Assembly (NCBI GenBank): GCA_035570595.1
Contig: DATMLF010000016.1
Location: forward strand, 1-46,356
Direction of reading: 5' to 3'
Source of the DNA: AP-15 sp035570595
Lineage (GTDB): Bacteria > Pseudomonadota > Alphaproteobacteria > ATCC43930 > CGMCC-115725
DNA length: 46,356 nucleotides
Each line of letters begins with the position of its first letter. Position 1 is the first letter of the stretch. Shown here piece by piece: positions 23,057-33,601 of the stretch. The notes beneath the pieces are model-generated. The model saw nothing but the letters and a program-made list of their open reading frames with translations. It searched no databases and was not told the DNA's origin. The position numbers and the translations under genes are program-made.

Positions 23057-23866
23057 ATGCCTGATTTCGTCGGCTCCTACCACGACCATTTCGCGGTGCT
23101 GCGCGCGGATACCCCGGAACGGCTCGACGAGGCCTATCGCCTTCGCTACCGGGTGTATTGCGTCGAGAACCAGTTCGAGGACCCTGAGCGCTGCCCGGAC
23201 GGGCGCGAAGTCGACGAGGACGACGACCGCGCGGTCCATACGTTGCTGGTACATCGTCGCAGCGGGGCCGCGGTCGGGACCGCGCGGCTGATCCTGCCGC
23301 AACCGGGCGGCGGCCGGCCGTTGCCGGTCCACCGGACGGTGCGACCGCGCGCGCTGGCGGCGTTCCGGCGGCTGTCACCCCGCCACACCGCGGAAGTGTC
23401 GCGCTTTGCGGTCTCCAAGGAGTTTCGCCGCCGGCGCGGCGAGGAACGCCACGCGGACGCCGGCTTCCCCGGCGGCGGCCATGGTCCTGCCGCGAGCGAG
23501 CGACGGCTCCTGCCGCACATCACGTTGGGCCTGGTTCGCGGCATTCTTGGCATCTGCCTCGAGTACGAGATCACGATACTGGCGGCGATGATGGAGCCGG
23601 CGTTGCTGCGCGTTCTGCGCCGGCTCGGCCTCGAATTCGAGCCGCTGGGTCCGCTCGTCGAGCATCACGGGCTTCGCCAGCCCTGCGTCGCGCACATCGC
23701 TGAGTTGATCCGCAGCACGCGCGACCGCGATGGCCCGCTGTGGTGGTATGTCGAGGCGGACGTGTGCGCCATCGCCGCCCGTCCCGCGACGCTCAACGCC
23801 GCGCGCGGCACCGACGCAGGCCGGTTGAGCGCGGCGGAAATCAGCTCTGCTCGCGGGTTTCGCTAA
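23057..23866 (+). CDS. PEP-CTERM/exosortase-associated acyltransferase, copy 2
   Basis: A 269-aa paralog of the acyltransferase at 18.6 kb. Shared blocks are L-R-Y-R-V-Y-C-V-E-N-Q-F-E, R-H-T-A-E-V-S-R-F-A-V-S-K-E-F-R-R, A-A-M-M-E-P-A-L-L-R-V-L-R-R and V-E-H-H-G-L-R-Q-P. It has a longer Arg/Gly-rich loop between the second and third blocks, and a longer C-terminal tail. It probably makes an N-acyl amino acid, perhaps with a different acceptor from copy 1. The start at 23057 fits the family N-terminus; an in-frame start at 22958 would add 33 residues with no ribosome site. The 3' end overlaps the end of prfC by 26 bp, tail to tail. A near-palindrome CGGCTCGC-TC-GCGAGCCG lies in the short upstream gap. 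Confidence 0.87.
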   Translation: MPDFVGSYHDHFAVLRADTPERLDEAYRLRYRVYCVENQFEDPERCPDGREVDEDDDRAVHTLLVHRRSGAAVGTARLILPQPGGGRPLPVHRTVRPRALAAFRRLSPRHTAEVSRFAVSKEFRRRRGEERHADAGFPGGGHGPAASERRLLPHITLGLVRGILGICLEYEITILAAMMEPALLRVLRRLGLEFEPLGPLVEHHGLRQPCVAHIAELIRSTRDRDGPLWWYVEADVCAIAARPATLNAARGTDAGRLSAAEISSARGFR

Positions 23867-25439
23867 AGCGCAGCTTTGGCCATTCCTCGATCGTCGTGCG
23901 CAGGTCCCAGGCGTTGCGTGCGAGAAACACCGGCACGCCGTCATGGTCCTCGGCGCTCGCCGACGGATTGCGCGCCTGGAAGCGTTCGAGCTCGGCCGGG
24001 TCGTCGCTGTCGAGCCAACGCGCCGCCTGGAAGGGCGCGCCGTCGAGCCGCGTCGAAAGCCCGTACTCGGCTTCGAGCCGGGCGCTCAGCACGTCAAGCT
24101 GCAGCGCGCCGACAACCCCGATGATCCAGTCGCCGCCGCTTTTCGGCTTGAAGACGCGGGTCACCCCCTCGTCCGCCAGCTGCTCGAGGGCGTGGCGCAG
24201 GTGCTTCGACTTCATCGGGTCGTCGACCTTGACCCGGCGCAGGATTTCGGGGGCAAAGCTCGGGATCCCGGTCACCCGGATGTCGCCGCCCTCGGCCAAG
24301 GTGTCGCCGATCCGCAAGCTGCCGTGGTTCGGGATGCCGATGATGTCGCCGGGCCACGCCTCCTCGGCGAGGTTGCGCTCGCGCGCCAGAAAAAACACCG
24401 GCGCCTGCACCGACATGACCCGCCCGGTGCGGATGTTCTTCAGCTTCATACCGCGCTGGAAACGACCCGATGCGAGGCGCACAAAGGCGATGCGGTCGCG
24501 GTGCTGCGGATCGATGTTGGCCTGGACCTTGAAGACGAAACCCGCGACCTCGGGCTCTTCCGGCCGGATCGCGCGCGGCCCGCTGGCATCGACGGCCGGC
24601 TGCGGCCGCGGCGACGGCGCCAGTTCGGCGATGCCGTGCAACAACTCGCGCACCCCGAAATTGTTCAAGGCGCTGCCGAAATAGACCGGCGTCTGATGCC
24701 CCGCGCGAAACGCTTGCGCGTCGAATTCCGGGCACAGCCCGCGCGCCATCTCGACCTCCTCGCGCAGTCTCGCGAGGGCCGCGGCCGGCAGCCGGCGCGC
24801 CAATTCGGGGTCGTCGAGCCCGCGGCACTGCAGCGGCTCGACGACTTGGTTGTGGGCGCCACGCTCGAACAGCAGCAGCTTGTCGTCGAACAAATCCCAG
24901 GTGCCGAGAAAGTCGCGGCCCATGCCGATCGGCCACGAGGCCGGGGTCACGTCGAGCGCGAGAGACTGCTCGATCTCGTCCAGCAGGTCGAACGGGTCGC
25001 GGCTCTCGCGGTCGAGCTTGTTGATAAAGGTCACGATCGGCACGTCGCGCAGCCGGCACACCTCGAAGAGCTTGCGGGTCTGCTCCTCGATGCCCTTGGC
25101 GGCGTCGAGCACCATGACGGCGCTGTCGACCGCGGTCAGCGTGCGGTAAGTGTCCTCGCTGAAATCCTGGTGGCCTGGCGTGTCCAAGAGGTTGAAGGTC
25201 AGCCCGCTATGCTCGAAGGTCATGACCGCGGCACTGACCGAAATGCCGCGCTCGCGCTCGATCGCCATCCAGTCGGAGCGCGCGCGCCGCCGGTCGCCGC
25301 GCGCCTTGACCTCGCCCGCAAGCTGGATCGCCCCGCCAAACAACAACAACTTTTCGGTCAAGGTGGTCTTGCCTGCGTCCGGATGCGAGATGATCGCAAA
25401 CGTCCGCCGGCGCGCGATTTCGTCGGTAAGAGTACTCAT
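23841..25439 (-). CDS. prfC: peptide chain release factor 3
   Basis: A 532-aa translational GTPase that recycles release factors 1 and 2 from the ribosome after termination. G1 is S-H-P-D-A-G-K-T-T-L (18-27), the switch region is ARSDWMAIERERGISV, G3 is D-T-P-G-H-Q-D-F, and G4 is N-K-L-D-R. Domains II and III are complete (for example GDIIGIPNHGSLRIGDTL and KVDDPMKSKHLR). Length is normal. The ribosome site before 25439 is weak (GAAGCG). The first 38 codons are repeated as a fragment at 25962-26076, which suggests that the present 5' end was brought in by an integration or recombination event. The gene runs convergently into the acyltransferase gene, overlapping by 26 bp. Confidence 0.95.
   Translation of the reverse strand: MSTLTDEIARRRTFAIISHPDAGKTTLTEKLLLFGGAIQLAGEVKARGDRRRARSDWMAIERERGISVSAAVMTFEHSGLTFNLLDTPGHQDFSEDTYRTLTAVDSAVMVLDAAKGIEEQTRKLFEVCRLRDVPIVTFINKLDRESRDPFDLLDEIEQSLALDVTPASWPIGMGRDFLGTWDLFDDKLLLFERGAHNQVVEPLQCRGLDDPELARRLPAAALARLREEVEMARGLCPEFDAQAFRAGHQTPVYFGSALNNFGVRELLHGIAELAPSPRPQPAVDASGPRAIRPEEPEVAGFVFKVQANIDPQHRDRIAFVRLASGRFQRGMKLKNIRTGRVMSVQAPVFFLARERNLAEEAWPGDIIGIPNHGSLRIGDTLAEGGDIRVTGIPSFAPEILRRVKVDDPMKSKHLRHALEQLADEGVTRVFKPKSGGDWIIGVVGALQLDVLSARLEAEYGLSTRLDGAPFQAARWLDSDDPAELERFQARNPSASAEDHDGVPVFLARNAWDLRTTIEEWPKLRFSETREQS
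25325..25439 (-). repeat. direct repeat A: 5' end of intact prfC
   Basis: 115 bp that match 25962-26076. By eye, five differences lie in the first 50 bases, none in the next 52 (25375-25426), and seven in the last 13 next to the start codon. An identical core between diverged arms is the pattern left by recombination at an attachment site. Confidence 0.8.
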
Positions 25440-25558
25440 TAGTTCGCTTCAACTATTCGGGGAATGCCGCTGGCCGCCGGCGCGCCCGCCAGCCGCTCTC
25501 GATCGGCCTTGCATATGAGCAGCGCGCCCCTCTTTGCCAACCGCCGCCGGCCCGTCTC

Positions 25559-25909
25559 TTGACCGGCGCAAGCAGCCCGAAGGAGAAGTCCAGGCTCGAG
25601 CAGATCGTATCCCAAAACGTGACCACGGCATGGCTGGCCTTTATCACGACGATCGGATTCTTTTTGCTGATCACGGCTTTATTGTATGTCTCTTGGTCTA
25701 ACGCGGGATCCGCATCGGCCGCCCCAGGCACGCTGCCGGCTGCGTTGAAAGAGGGCCCCTTCCATGACCTGCTGAACACCACGGTCGGCATCGTCGGCAC
25801 GGCCTGGGCCACCATAATCAGCTTTTATTTTGGTTCGAGCACCGGCTCGAAGCAAAAGACCGAGACGCTTTCGCAAGTCGCTCTGAGCCAAGCACCGATC
25901 CCCAGGTAA
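25559..25909 (+). CDS. small two-helix membrane protein between prfC repeats
   Basis: A 116-aa protein with a hydrophilic N-terminus, a first membrane segment at about residues 24-46 (AWLAFITTIGFFLLITALLY), a periplasmic or loop part, and a second segment around 70-92 ending G-T-A-W-A-T-I-I-S-F-Y-F-G-S-S. The tail carries GSKQKTE. The layout resembles small holin-like or accessory membrane proteins, but I do not recognise a family. The start is uncertain: TTG at 25559 is used and has no good ribosome site. It is the only gene in the roughly 520-bp segment between the two prfC 5' copies, so it may be cargo of a former integrated element. Composition is somewhat AT-richer than nearby. Confidence 0.6.
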   Translation: MTGASSPKEKSRLEQIVSQNVTTAWLAFITTIGFFLLITALLYVSWSNAGSASAAPGTLPAALKEGPFHDLLNTTVGIVGTAWATIISFYFGSSTGSKQKTETLSQVALSQAPIPR

Positions 25910-25961
25910 ATCACCCGATAGTAATACCGCCAAAGCCACAGGTTGTATCGGGCGCACCAAA

Positions 25962-26076
25962 GGATCGCCCCGGCAAACAGCAGCAACTTTTCGGTCAAGG
26001 CGGTCTTGCCGGCGTCCGGATGCGAGATGATCGCAAACGTCCGCCGGCGCGCGATTTCGTCGGCAAAGCCGGTCAT
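25962..26076 (-). pseudogene. prfC 5' fragment (first 38 codons)
   Basis: On the minus strand from the ATG at 26076 the sequence reads MTGFADEIARRRTFAIISHP and on through DAGKTALTEKLLLFAGAI, almost the same as the start of intact prfC. It then turns into unrelated sequence and the frame stops at 25825, inside the 3' end of the small membrane-protein gene. AGGAAG sits four bases before this ATG, a better ribosome site than that of the intact gene. I infer that this is the original prfC start, displaced when the DNA between the repeats arrived, while the intact gene received a replacement 5' end. It could also be a simple partial duplication. Confidence 0.8.
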
Positions 26077-26283
26077 CGCTTCCTTCGGGCGTCGCGGCAC
26101 ATCGAGGCATGGTCGGCAGCCCCAGCCGCCGGCGCTTGACATGATCACAGCACGGCATTTTGCCAACCGGCGGATTGGCGCGGGGCGGGTGCGCACCCAG
26201 CGCCGGCGACATTCGGGCGATGTTTGGCGAGCCCGCCGGGGTATAGTCGGCTGGGCGGTATTTCGGCGAGAGGAGAGGGCTCG

Positions 26284-26679
26284 ATGACACTGACATTGGA
26301 CGACGCCAACCGCATTCTGCGCGGTGCCGTGAAAAAGGCCGAGGAGCTCGACATCAAGGTGAGCGCCGCGGTGTGCGACGCCGGCGGCCGGCTCGTCGCG
26401 TTGCAGCGCATGGACGGCGCGATCTGGGCGAGCGCCTATGGCTGCCAGGGCAAGGCCGTGGCCTCGGCGGCGTTTGGCCGGCCGAGCGGCGAGATGGCGG
26501 CGCGCGCCGACCAGCCGACGCCGCGCGGCATCGCCCTTGCCGAGGGCGGCCACATGATCATGGGCCAGGGGGCGGTGCCGATCATCCGCAACGGCGTCGT
26601 CGAGGGCGCCTGCGGGGTCGGCGGCGGCACCTCGCAACAGGACGAAGACTGCGCCCGCGCCGGCGTCGAGCAGCTGTAG
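26284..26679 (+). CDS. GlcG/HbpS family protein (DUF336)
   Basis: A 131-aa protein of the heme-binding HbpS-like/GlcG family. Supporting features are the N-terminal LTLDDANRILRGAVKKAEEL, V-C-D-A-G-G-R-L-V-A-L-Q-R-M-D-G-A at about 36-52, the alanine-rich helix KAVASAAF, GIALAEGGHMIMGQGAVPI and the C-terminal G-A-C-G-V-G-G-G-T-S-Q-Q-D-E-D-C-A. The family includes glycolate-operon proteins and cofactor-binding sensors; the role here is unknown. ATG at 26284 is preceded by GAGAGGAGAGGG, an excellent ribosome site. It is convergent with the cupin gene and not linked to glycolate genes here. Confidence 0.88.
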   Translation: MTLTLDDANRILRGAVKKAEELDIKVSAAVCDAGGRLVALQRMDGAIWASAYGCQGKAVASAAFGRPSGEMAARADQPTPRGIALAEGGHMIMGQGAVPIIRNGVVEGACGVGGGTSQQDEDCARAGVEQL

Positions 26680-26758
26680 GGAACGGGCGCCCGGTCGGCC
26701 GAGCCTCGGTCGCCCATCAGGTTCCGCGGCTCCGGCGAGGGCGGCGCCCGCCGCCGGC

Positions 26759-27079
26759 TCACGCAGCGCGGTAGAAGACCGCGAGCCACACGGTCGGCAC
26801 TGCCGGGTCGGTCCACTCGACCCGGTGCCGGCAATGGGGGGCGATGTCGAGGCAGTCGCCGGGGCCGAGCATCCGGGCTTCTACCTCGCCTTCGAGGTGC
26901 AGTCGCGCGGCGCCCGACAGCAGCACGACCCATTCCCCCTCGTCCTCGTCGTACCAGAAGCCGGGCGGGCTCGCCTGCCCCGCCGAGACGATGCGCTCGA
27001 CGCGGACGCCCGGCCGTTCGAACACGGTGTCCACCGCCTCGGCGGCGCCGGCATCGGGAAGTGCTGCGAACAGGTTCAC
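26759..27079 (-). CDS. cupin-domain protein
   Basis: A 106-aa single-domain cupin. The first cupin motif is degenerate (SPPGFWYDEDEGEWVVLLSGAARL, with Glu and Asp where many cupins have His), and the second, P-H-C-R-H-R-V at about 84-90, keeps His residues that could bind a metal. GTG at 27079 overlaps the TGA of the upstream DUF5996 gene (GTGA), so translation is probably coupled. A longer frame from 27115 would overlap more and has no support. It is the last gene of the glpK-DUF5996-cupin unit. Its substrate is unknown. Confidence 0.82.
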   Translation of the reverse strand: MNLFAALPDAGAAEAVDTVFERPGVRVERIVSAGQASPPGFWYDEDEGEWVVLLSGAARLHLEGEVEARMLGPGDCLDIAPHCRHRVEWTDPAVPTVWLAVFYRAA

Positions 27080-27993
27080 GACGCTGCCCCGCGCTCCAGC
27101 CCGGCGCGGTCCCAATGCGCGAGTGTCGCCGCGGCGTCGTAAGTGCTCTGCAAAAAGGCAAGCAGCGCCGCATCGGGTGCCGCCGCCTGCCGCACCGCGT
27201 CATAAGGCAGCAGAAACTCGCCGAGCTCGCGGCTGAAAAAGCCGGCGGCCGGACGAACCGGCGCGTCGGCAAATCCCGATGGCGACGGGTAGGCGTAGGA
27301 ATAGAATACCGGCCGCTCAAAGCCGGGGGCGCCCGGCCAGAACCCGCAGCTGCTGACTTCGTGCGAATAGGCTTCGCGGGTCACCTTGTCGGCGACGTTG
27401 GGTGCGCCCGGATGTTGCGGCGCAGGGCGGCCCGAAAACCGCGTCACCGCCAGGTCGAAGCTGCCCCAAAAGAAATGCACCGGGCTTGCCTTGCCGAGGA
27501 AGCGGCCGCGAAACGCCGTGAGCACCCGGTCGGCCTGCACCAGGATCCGCCAGAAGCGATTGGCATAATCGGGGTCGTAGGCGGCGTGGACGGTGTCCTT
27601 TTCAAACGGGATCGGGTCGGGGACTTCGACCGGCGTCGTCCAGATGCAGATGTCGAGGCCCAAGCCCCGCAGCCGCTTCATCAAATCCTCGTGAAACTCG
27701 GCCACCGTCATCGGCCGCAACGCGAACCCGTCGGCGGCGCCCTCGCCGGTCTCGATCGTCAGTCGATGGTCGATCAAGTCGAAGCCGATCTGGAAGACGC
27801 GCTCTCCATAGGGGACCGGCGAGGTCGTCAGCCCGCGGCTCGTCACGTAGAGCGGGACCTGCCACCAGTGGTTGACCCACGGCGCCTGGGCGAGCCGGAT
27901 CTTGCCGACGACCTGCGTCCACATGTGCAAGGTGGCGCAGCTCTCGCGCCACTCCGCGAAAGGCAGGCTGGGCCAGGTTTCAGCGTTGGGCAT
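27076..27993 (-). CDS. DUF5996 family protein
   Basis: A 305-aa cytoplasmic protein of a family with no assigned function. Recognised blocks are WPSLPFAEWRESCATLHMWTQVVGK, L-A-Q-A-P-W-V-N-H-W-W, LYVTSRGLTTSPVPYG, the middle S-P-V-H-F-F-W-G-S-F-D-L-A-V-T-R-F-S-G-R, and A-Y-S-H-E-V-S-S-C-G-F-W-P-G. Conserved His, Glu and Cys in the last two blocks suggest an enzyme. Two ATGs are possible: 27999 has its Shine-Dalgarno abutting it, whereas 27993 has GGAG at six bases, so I prefer 27993. It overlaps the 3' end of glpK by 14 bp and the cupin start by 4 bp. Confidence 0.87.
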   Translation of the reverse strand: MPNAETWPSLPFAEWRESCATLHMWTQVVGKIRLAQAPWVNHWWQVPLYVTSRGLTTSPVPYGERVFQIGFDLIDHRLTIETGEGAADGFALRPMTVAEFHEDLMKRLRGLGLDICIWTTPVEVPDPIPFEKDTVHAAYDPDYANRFWRILVQADRVLTAFRGRFLGKASPVHFFWGSFDLAVTRFSGRPAPQHPGAPNVADKVTREAYSHEVSSCGFWPGAPGFERPVFYSYAYPSPSGFADAPVRPAAGFFSRELGEFLLPYDAVRQAAAPDAALLAFLQSTYDAAATLAHWDRAGLERGAAS

Positions 27994-29500
27994 CGTCATC
28001 TCCGGATCGAAAAGGGGCCGCCGCCGTCAGCACGCCGGCAACGGCGCGGCGCCAGCCGGCATAGCGATCCTCGCGCTCGTCATCGGGCATCCGCGGCGAG
28101 AAGACCCGCTCGGGCCGCCAGCCCGCCGCCATCGTGTCGGGGTCGGGATAGAGGCCGCGCGTCAGCCCGGCGGCATAGGCCGCACCCCAGGCAGTGGTTT
28201 CGACAATCGCCGGGCGCTCGACGACAGCGGGCAGGATGTCGGCGAGGAACTGCATCGTCCAGTCGCTGACCGTCATCCCGCCATCGACGCGCAGCGCGGC
28301 GATCTCGACGCCAGCGTCCGCCGTCATCGCCGCGACAAGGTCGCGGGTCTGGTAGCCGACGGCTTCGAGCGCCGCGCGGGCGATCTCGGCGGGCCCGCAT
28401 TCCGCGGTCAACCCGATCAGCGCGCCGCGCGCCGCGGGCGACCAATAGGGCGCGCCGAGGCCGGCAAAGCCCGGCACCAGATAAAGACGCTGCCGCGGGT
28501 CCGCCCGCATCGCGAGGGCGTTGACCTCGGCCGCGGTCGCGATGATGCCGAGCCGGTCGCGCAGCCACTGCACCGCGGCGCCGGCGACGAAAATGCTGCC
28601 TTCGAGGGCGTAGGCGGTGCGGCCGGCCAGCCGATAGGCGAGCGTGGTCAGCAGGCGATGCCGCGACACAACCGGGGCGGCGCCGACGTTGACGAGGGCA
28701 AAAGCGCCGGTGCCGTAGGTCGACTTGACCATGCCGGGGCGGAAGCAGCCCTGGCCGACCAGCGCCGCCTGCTGGTCGCCGGCGAGTGCGGCGATCGGGA
28801 CCGGGCGCCCGAGAAAGCCCGTGCCCGTCATCCCGAAATCGGCGCCGGTGTCGAGCACCTCGGGCAATATCTCGCGCGGGATCGCAAACGCATCGAGCAA
28901 TTCCGCGTCCCATTCGAGCCGCCCGATGTCGAACAGCATCGTGCGCGCCGCGTTGGTGACGTCGGTCGCATGGCGGCGGCCCCCGGTCAGCCGCCACAGC
29001 AAAAAGCTGTCGACGGTGCCGAACGCGATCTCGCCGTTCTCGGCGCGCCGGCGCAACCCGGCAACCCGGTCGAGCAGCCAGCGGATCTTCGATGCCGCGA
29101 AGTACGGGTCGATGACGAGCCCGGTGCGCCGCGCCACGGTTTCGCCCAGCCCGTCGCGCTGCCAGCCGGCGCACAGGTCGGCGGTGCGCCGGTCCTGCCA
29201 GACGATCGCCTTATGGACCGGCCGCCCGTCGGCGCGGTCCCACAGCACCGTCGTCTCGCGCTGGTTGGCGATCCCGAGCGCGGCAATCGGACCGTCGGCC
29301 GCCGCCGCGGCCTCGCGGCAGGTCGTGGCGACGCCGCGCCAGATCTCTTCGGGGTCGTGCTCGACCCAGCCGGGCCGCGGATAGTGCTGGGCAAGCTCGA
29401 CCTGCGCGCTCGACCGCACCCGGCCCGCGGCGTCGAACAGGATCGCGCGGGTGCTCGTCGTACCCTGGTCGATCGCCAGGGCGTAGGCTCGTTCGGTCAT
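27980..29500 (-). CDS. glpK: glycerol kinase
   Basis: A 506-aa FGGY-family kinase that makes glycerol 3-phosphate with ATP. The N-terminal phosphate loop is A-I-D-Q-G-T-T-S-T-R-A-I-L-F-D (9-23), then G-W-V-E-H-D-P-E-E-I-W, A-N-Q-R-E-T-T, W-Q-D-R-R-T, L-A-G-D-Q-Q-A-A-L-V-G-Q and the second-domain motif V-D-G-G-M-T-V-S-D. The length is usual. No glycerol facilitator or glycerol-3-phosphate dehydrogenase gene is adjacent; instead it leads a tightly overlapped unit with a DUF5996 and a cupin gene. The start at 29500 follows a short 49-bp gap after the histidine kinase stop. Confidence 0.93.
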   Translation of the reverse strand: MTERAYALAIDQGTTSTRAILFDAAGRVRSSAQVELAQHYPRPGWVEHDPEEIWRGVATTCREAAAAADGPIAALGIANQRETTVLWDRADGRPVHKAIVWQDRRTADLCAGWQRDGLGETVARRTGLVIDPYFAASKIRWLLDRVAGLRRRAENGEIAFGTVDSFLLWRLTGGRRHATDVTNAARTMLFDIGRLEWDAELLDAFAIPREILPEVLDTGADFGMTGTGFLGRPVPIAALAGDQQAALVGQGCFRPGMVKSTYGTGAFALVNVGAAPVVSRHRLLTTLAYRLAGRTAYALEGSIFVAGAAVQWLRDRLGIIATAAEVNALAMRADPRQRLYLVPGFAGLGAPYWSPAARGALIGLTAECGPAEIARAALEAVGYQTRDLVAAMTADAGVEIAALRVDGGMTVSDWTMQFLADILPAVVERPAIVETTAWGAAYAAGLTRGLYPDPDTMAAGWRPERVFSPRMPDDEREDRYAGWRRAVAGVLTAAAPFRSGDDDAQR

Positions 29501-29550
29501 CGCGCGGCTCCCGCCGTCGGCCCGCGGCGCCCAAGGGCTCCTGTCCCAGT

Positions 29551-30990
29551 CTAGCCGTTTGCAGCCGCGCCCCGGTCTTCGATTCTGGGGGGCGGCTCGA
29601 TTGCGAGCGCGCGGGGGCGCAGCAGCACGGTAAAGACAGAGCCTTCGCCGGGCTTGCTGTCAATCTCGAGAAACCCGCGGTGGCGGTTGACGATGTGCTT
29701 GACGATCGCGAGCCCCAATCCGGTGCCGCCCATCTCGCGCGAGCGCGCGGTGTCGACGCGGTAAAAGCGCTCGGTCAGCCGCGGCACATGCTCGCGCGCG
29801 ATGCCTTCGCCGCGATCGCGCACCGCGACCGAGACGAAGCTGCCGGCGGCCCGCCGGGAGGTCTCGGCGCCGACGTCGATCTCGGTCCCGGCGCGGCCGT
29901 ATTTGATCGCGTTGTCGAGCAGGTTCTGGAACAGCTGGGCGAGCTCGTCGCGGTCGCCCTGCACGTCGGGCAGATCGGACGGCAACGACAGCGCGATGCG
30001 CATCGCGCGCTCGCCCGCCCGCAACTCGAGGGTCTCGGCGAGATGTTGCAAAAGCGCCGGGAGGGCGACCCGGCCCAGCGGCGCCACGTGCTCGTTCAGC
30101 TCGATGCGCGACAGCGACAGCAGATCCTCGACCAGCCGGCTCATGCGCGTCGCTTGTCCACCCATGATCGCGAGAAAGCGCTCGCGCGCCTCGACGTCGT
30201 GGCGCGCCGGCCCGCGCAGGGTTTCGATAAAGCCGGTCAGGGTCGCGAGCGGGGTGCGCAGCTCATGGCTCGCATTGGCGATAAAGTCGGCGCGCATCTG
30301 CTCGGCCCGCTTCAACTCGGTGACGTCGTGCAAGGTAAGCACCGCGACCGCACCGTCCGGCGCCGGGCGGCCAACGCGCGCAAACCGCGCCCGCAACTGG
30401 CGCTCCACCGGTGCCGCCAGGGCAAATTCGACGATGCGCGCCGCCTCTCCGCGCAGCACCGCGTCGGCCGCGGTCAGAACCGCCGGGTTGCGCAGCACCG
30501 CGGCGAGGTCGCACAGCGGCAGGAGCAAGCCGACGAGCGCGGTCGCGGCGGTGTTGGCGCGCACGATCCGGCGTCTCTGGTCGAGCAGGATCAGCGGGTC
30601 GGGAACCGCCGCGATGATCGCCTCGGCGGCGGCGAGGCGGCCCTCGGCGTCCTCCGCGCGGGCCCGCCAGCCGCGCCCGGCGCGCTGGACCTCAAGCCGC
30701 ATCTCGTCGACCGCGTGCCGCGCGCCGATTGGCGGGCGCCGCGGGCTCGCCGCGGCGGGCAAGCCATCGGCCAGTTGCGCAACGGTCTCGTCAAGCGCCC
30801 CGACCGCGAGCGCCAACCGGGTGGCGACGAGCGCCGTCGCGGCGAAGGCGGCGACCGCCAGGGCCAACGCCGGCCCGGGCGCGAGAACGCCGGCCAGCCA
30901 GAGCCCCGCGAGGATCACCAGACCGGGTGCGGCGGCGGGTGCGGCGAGCGCCACGGCGCGCGCCGGCCCGATCGTGCGGCGCCGGATCAT
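29551..30990 (-). CDS. PhoR-type sensor histidine kinase
   Basis: A 479-aa membrane sensor kinase. Two membrane helices lie at about residues 12-32 and 38-60. A PAS-like region starts near 118 (IIAAVPDPLILLDQRRRIVRAN). The HisKA domain carries the phosphoacceptor in F-I-A-N-A-S-H-E-L-R-T-P-L (His near 251), and the ATPase domain has the N box (QNLLDNAIKYG), G1 (VRDRGEGI) and G2 (EMGGTGLGLAIVKHI). The order TM-TM-PAS-HisKA is as in PhoR, but no response regulator, phoU or pst gene is present here, so the phosphate link is only an analogy. ATG 31017 is an alternative start. It is 35 bp downstream of maeB. Confidence 0.87.
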   Translation of the reverse strand: MIRRRTIGPARAVALAAPAAAPGLVILAGLWLAGVLAPGPALALAVAAFAATALVATRLALAVGALDETVAQLADGLPAAASPRRPPIGARHAVDEMRLEVQRAGRGWRARAEDAEGRLAAAEAIIAAVPDPLILLDQRRRIVRANTAATALVGLLLPLCDLAAVLRNPAVLTAADAVLRGEAARIVEFALAAPVERQLRARFARVGRPAPDGAVAVLTLHDVTELKRAEQMRADFIANASHELRTPLATLTGFIETLRGPARHDVEARERFLAIMGGQATRMSRLVEDLLSLSRIELNEHVAPLGRVALPALLQHLAETLELRAGERAMRIALSLPSDLPDVQGDRDELAQLFQNLLDNAIKYGRAGTEIDVGAETSRRAAGSFVSVAVRDRGEGIAREHVPRLTERFYRVDTARSREMGGTGLGLAIVKHIVNRHRGFLEIDSKPGEGSVFTVLLRPRALAIEPPPRIEDRGAAANG

Positions 30991-31025
30991 GCCGCGCTGC
31001 GAGCCGCGCGCGGGCATGCCCGAAA

Positions 31026-33293
<2,268 letters not shown>

Positions 33294-33601
33294 GCTTTTC
33301 GACGCTCCTCGCCATATCAGCCCGCTCGGCGGCGGCCGACGGTGCGCTGGCGGCCGTTAATCCGCGCAGGTTAATCTAAGGACCGCATTCGGCAGCGTCA
33401 AAGCAGCACTCGGCGGCTGGCCGCCGCCGCGGGCCGACGCGCTTGAATTAACCCGCGGGATCGCGGTTACTTGTCGGCAATGACCCGCGGCGACCCCATT
33501 CCCTCAGCCGGCGCGGCGCCCTTCGCGTTCGCCCGGCGCACATCCTTGTGCGCCGCCGGCAAGGGGCGCGGCCGCGGCTCGGACGAGCGGCTCGTTTGCC
33601 G
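33294..33601. other. 308-bp divergent intergenic region upstream of maeB
   Basis: No gene is supported. Two GTTAATC heptamers at 33356-33362 and 33370-33376 are 14 bases apart, and a related inverted form GAATTAAC lies further right at about 33445-33452. They sit in a local AT-richer spot 60-80 bases before the maeB start and could be operator half-sites. The right part (33480-33590) is GC-rich with an imperfect inverted repeat around GGCGCACATCCTTGTGCGCC. Confidence 0.4.

Noticed and set aside
18566..23866. Exosortase gene within the PEP-CTERM locus
   Set aside because: The only multi-pass protein there (19315-19998) lacks the exosortase Cys/Arg/His pattern, so I did not call it an exosortase.
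33356..33376. Paired GTTAATC heptamers upstream of maeB as a named operator
   Set aside because: Too short to assign to any regulator; kept only as a note in the intergenic entry.
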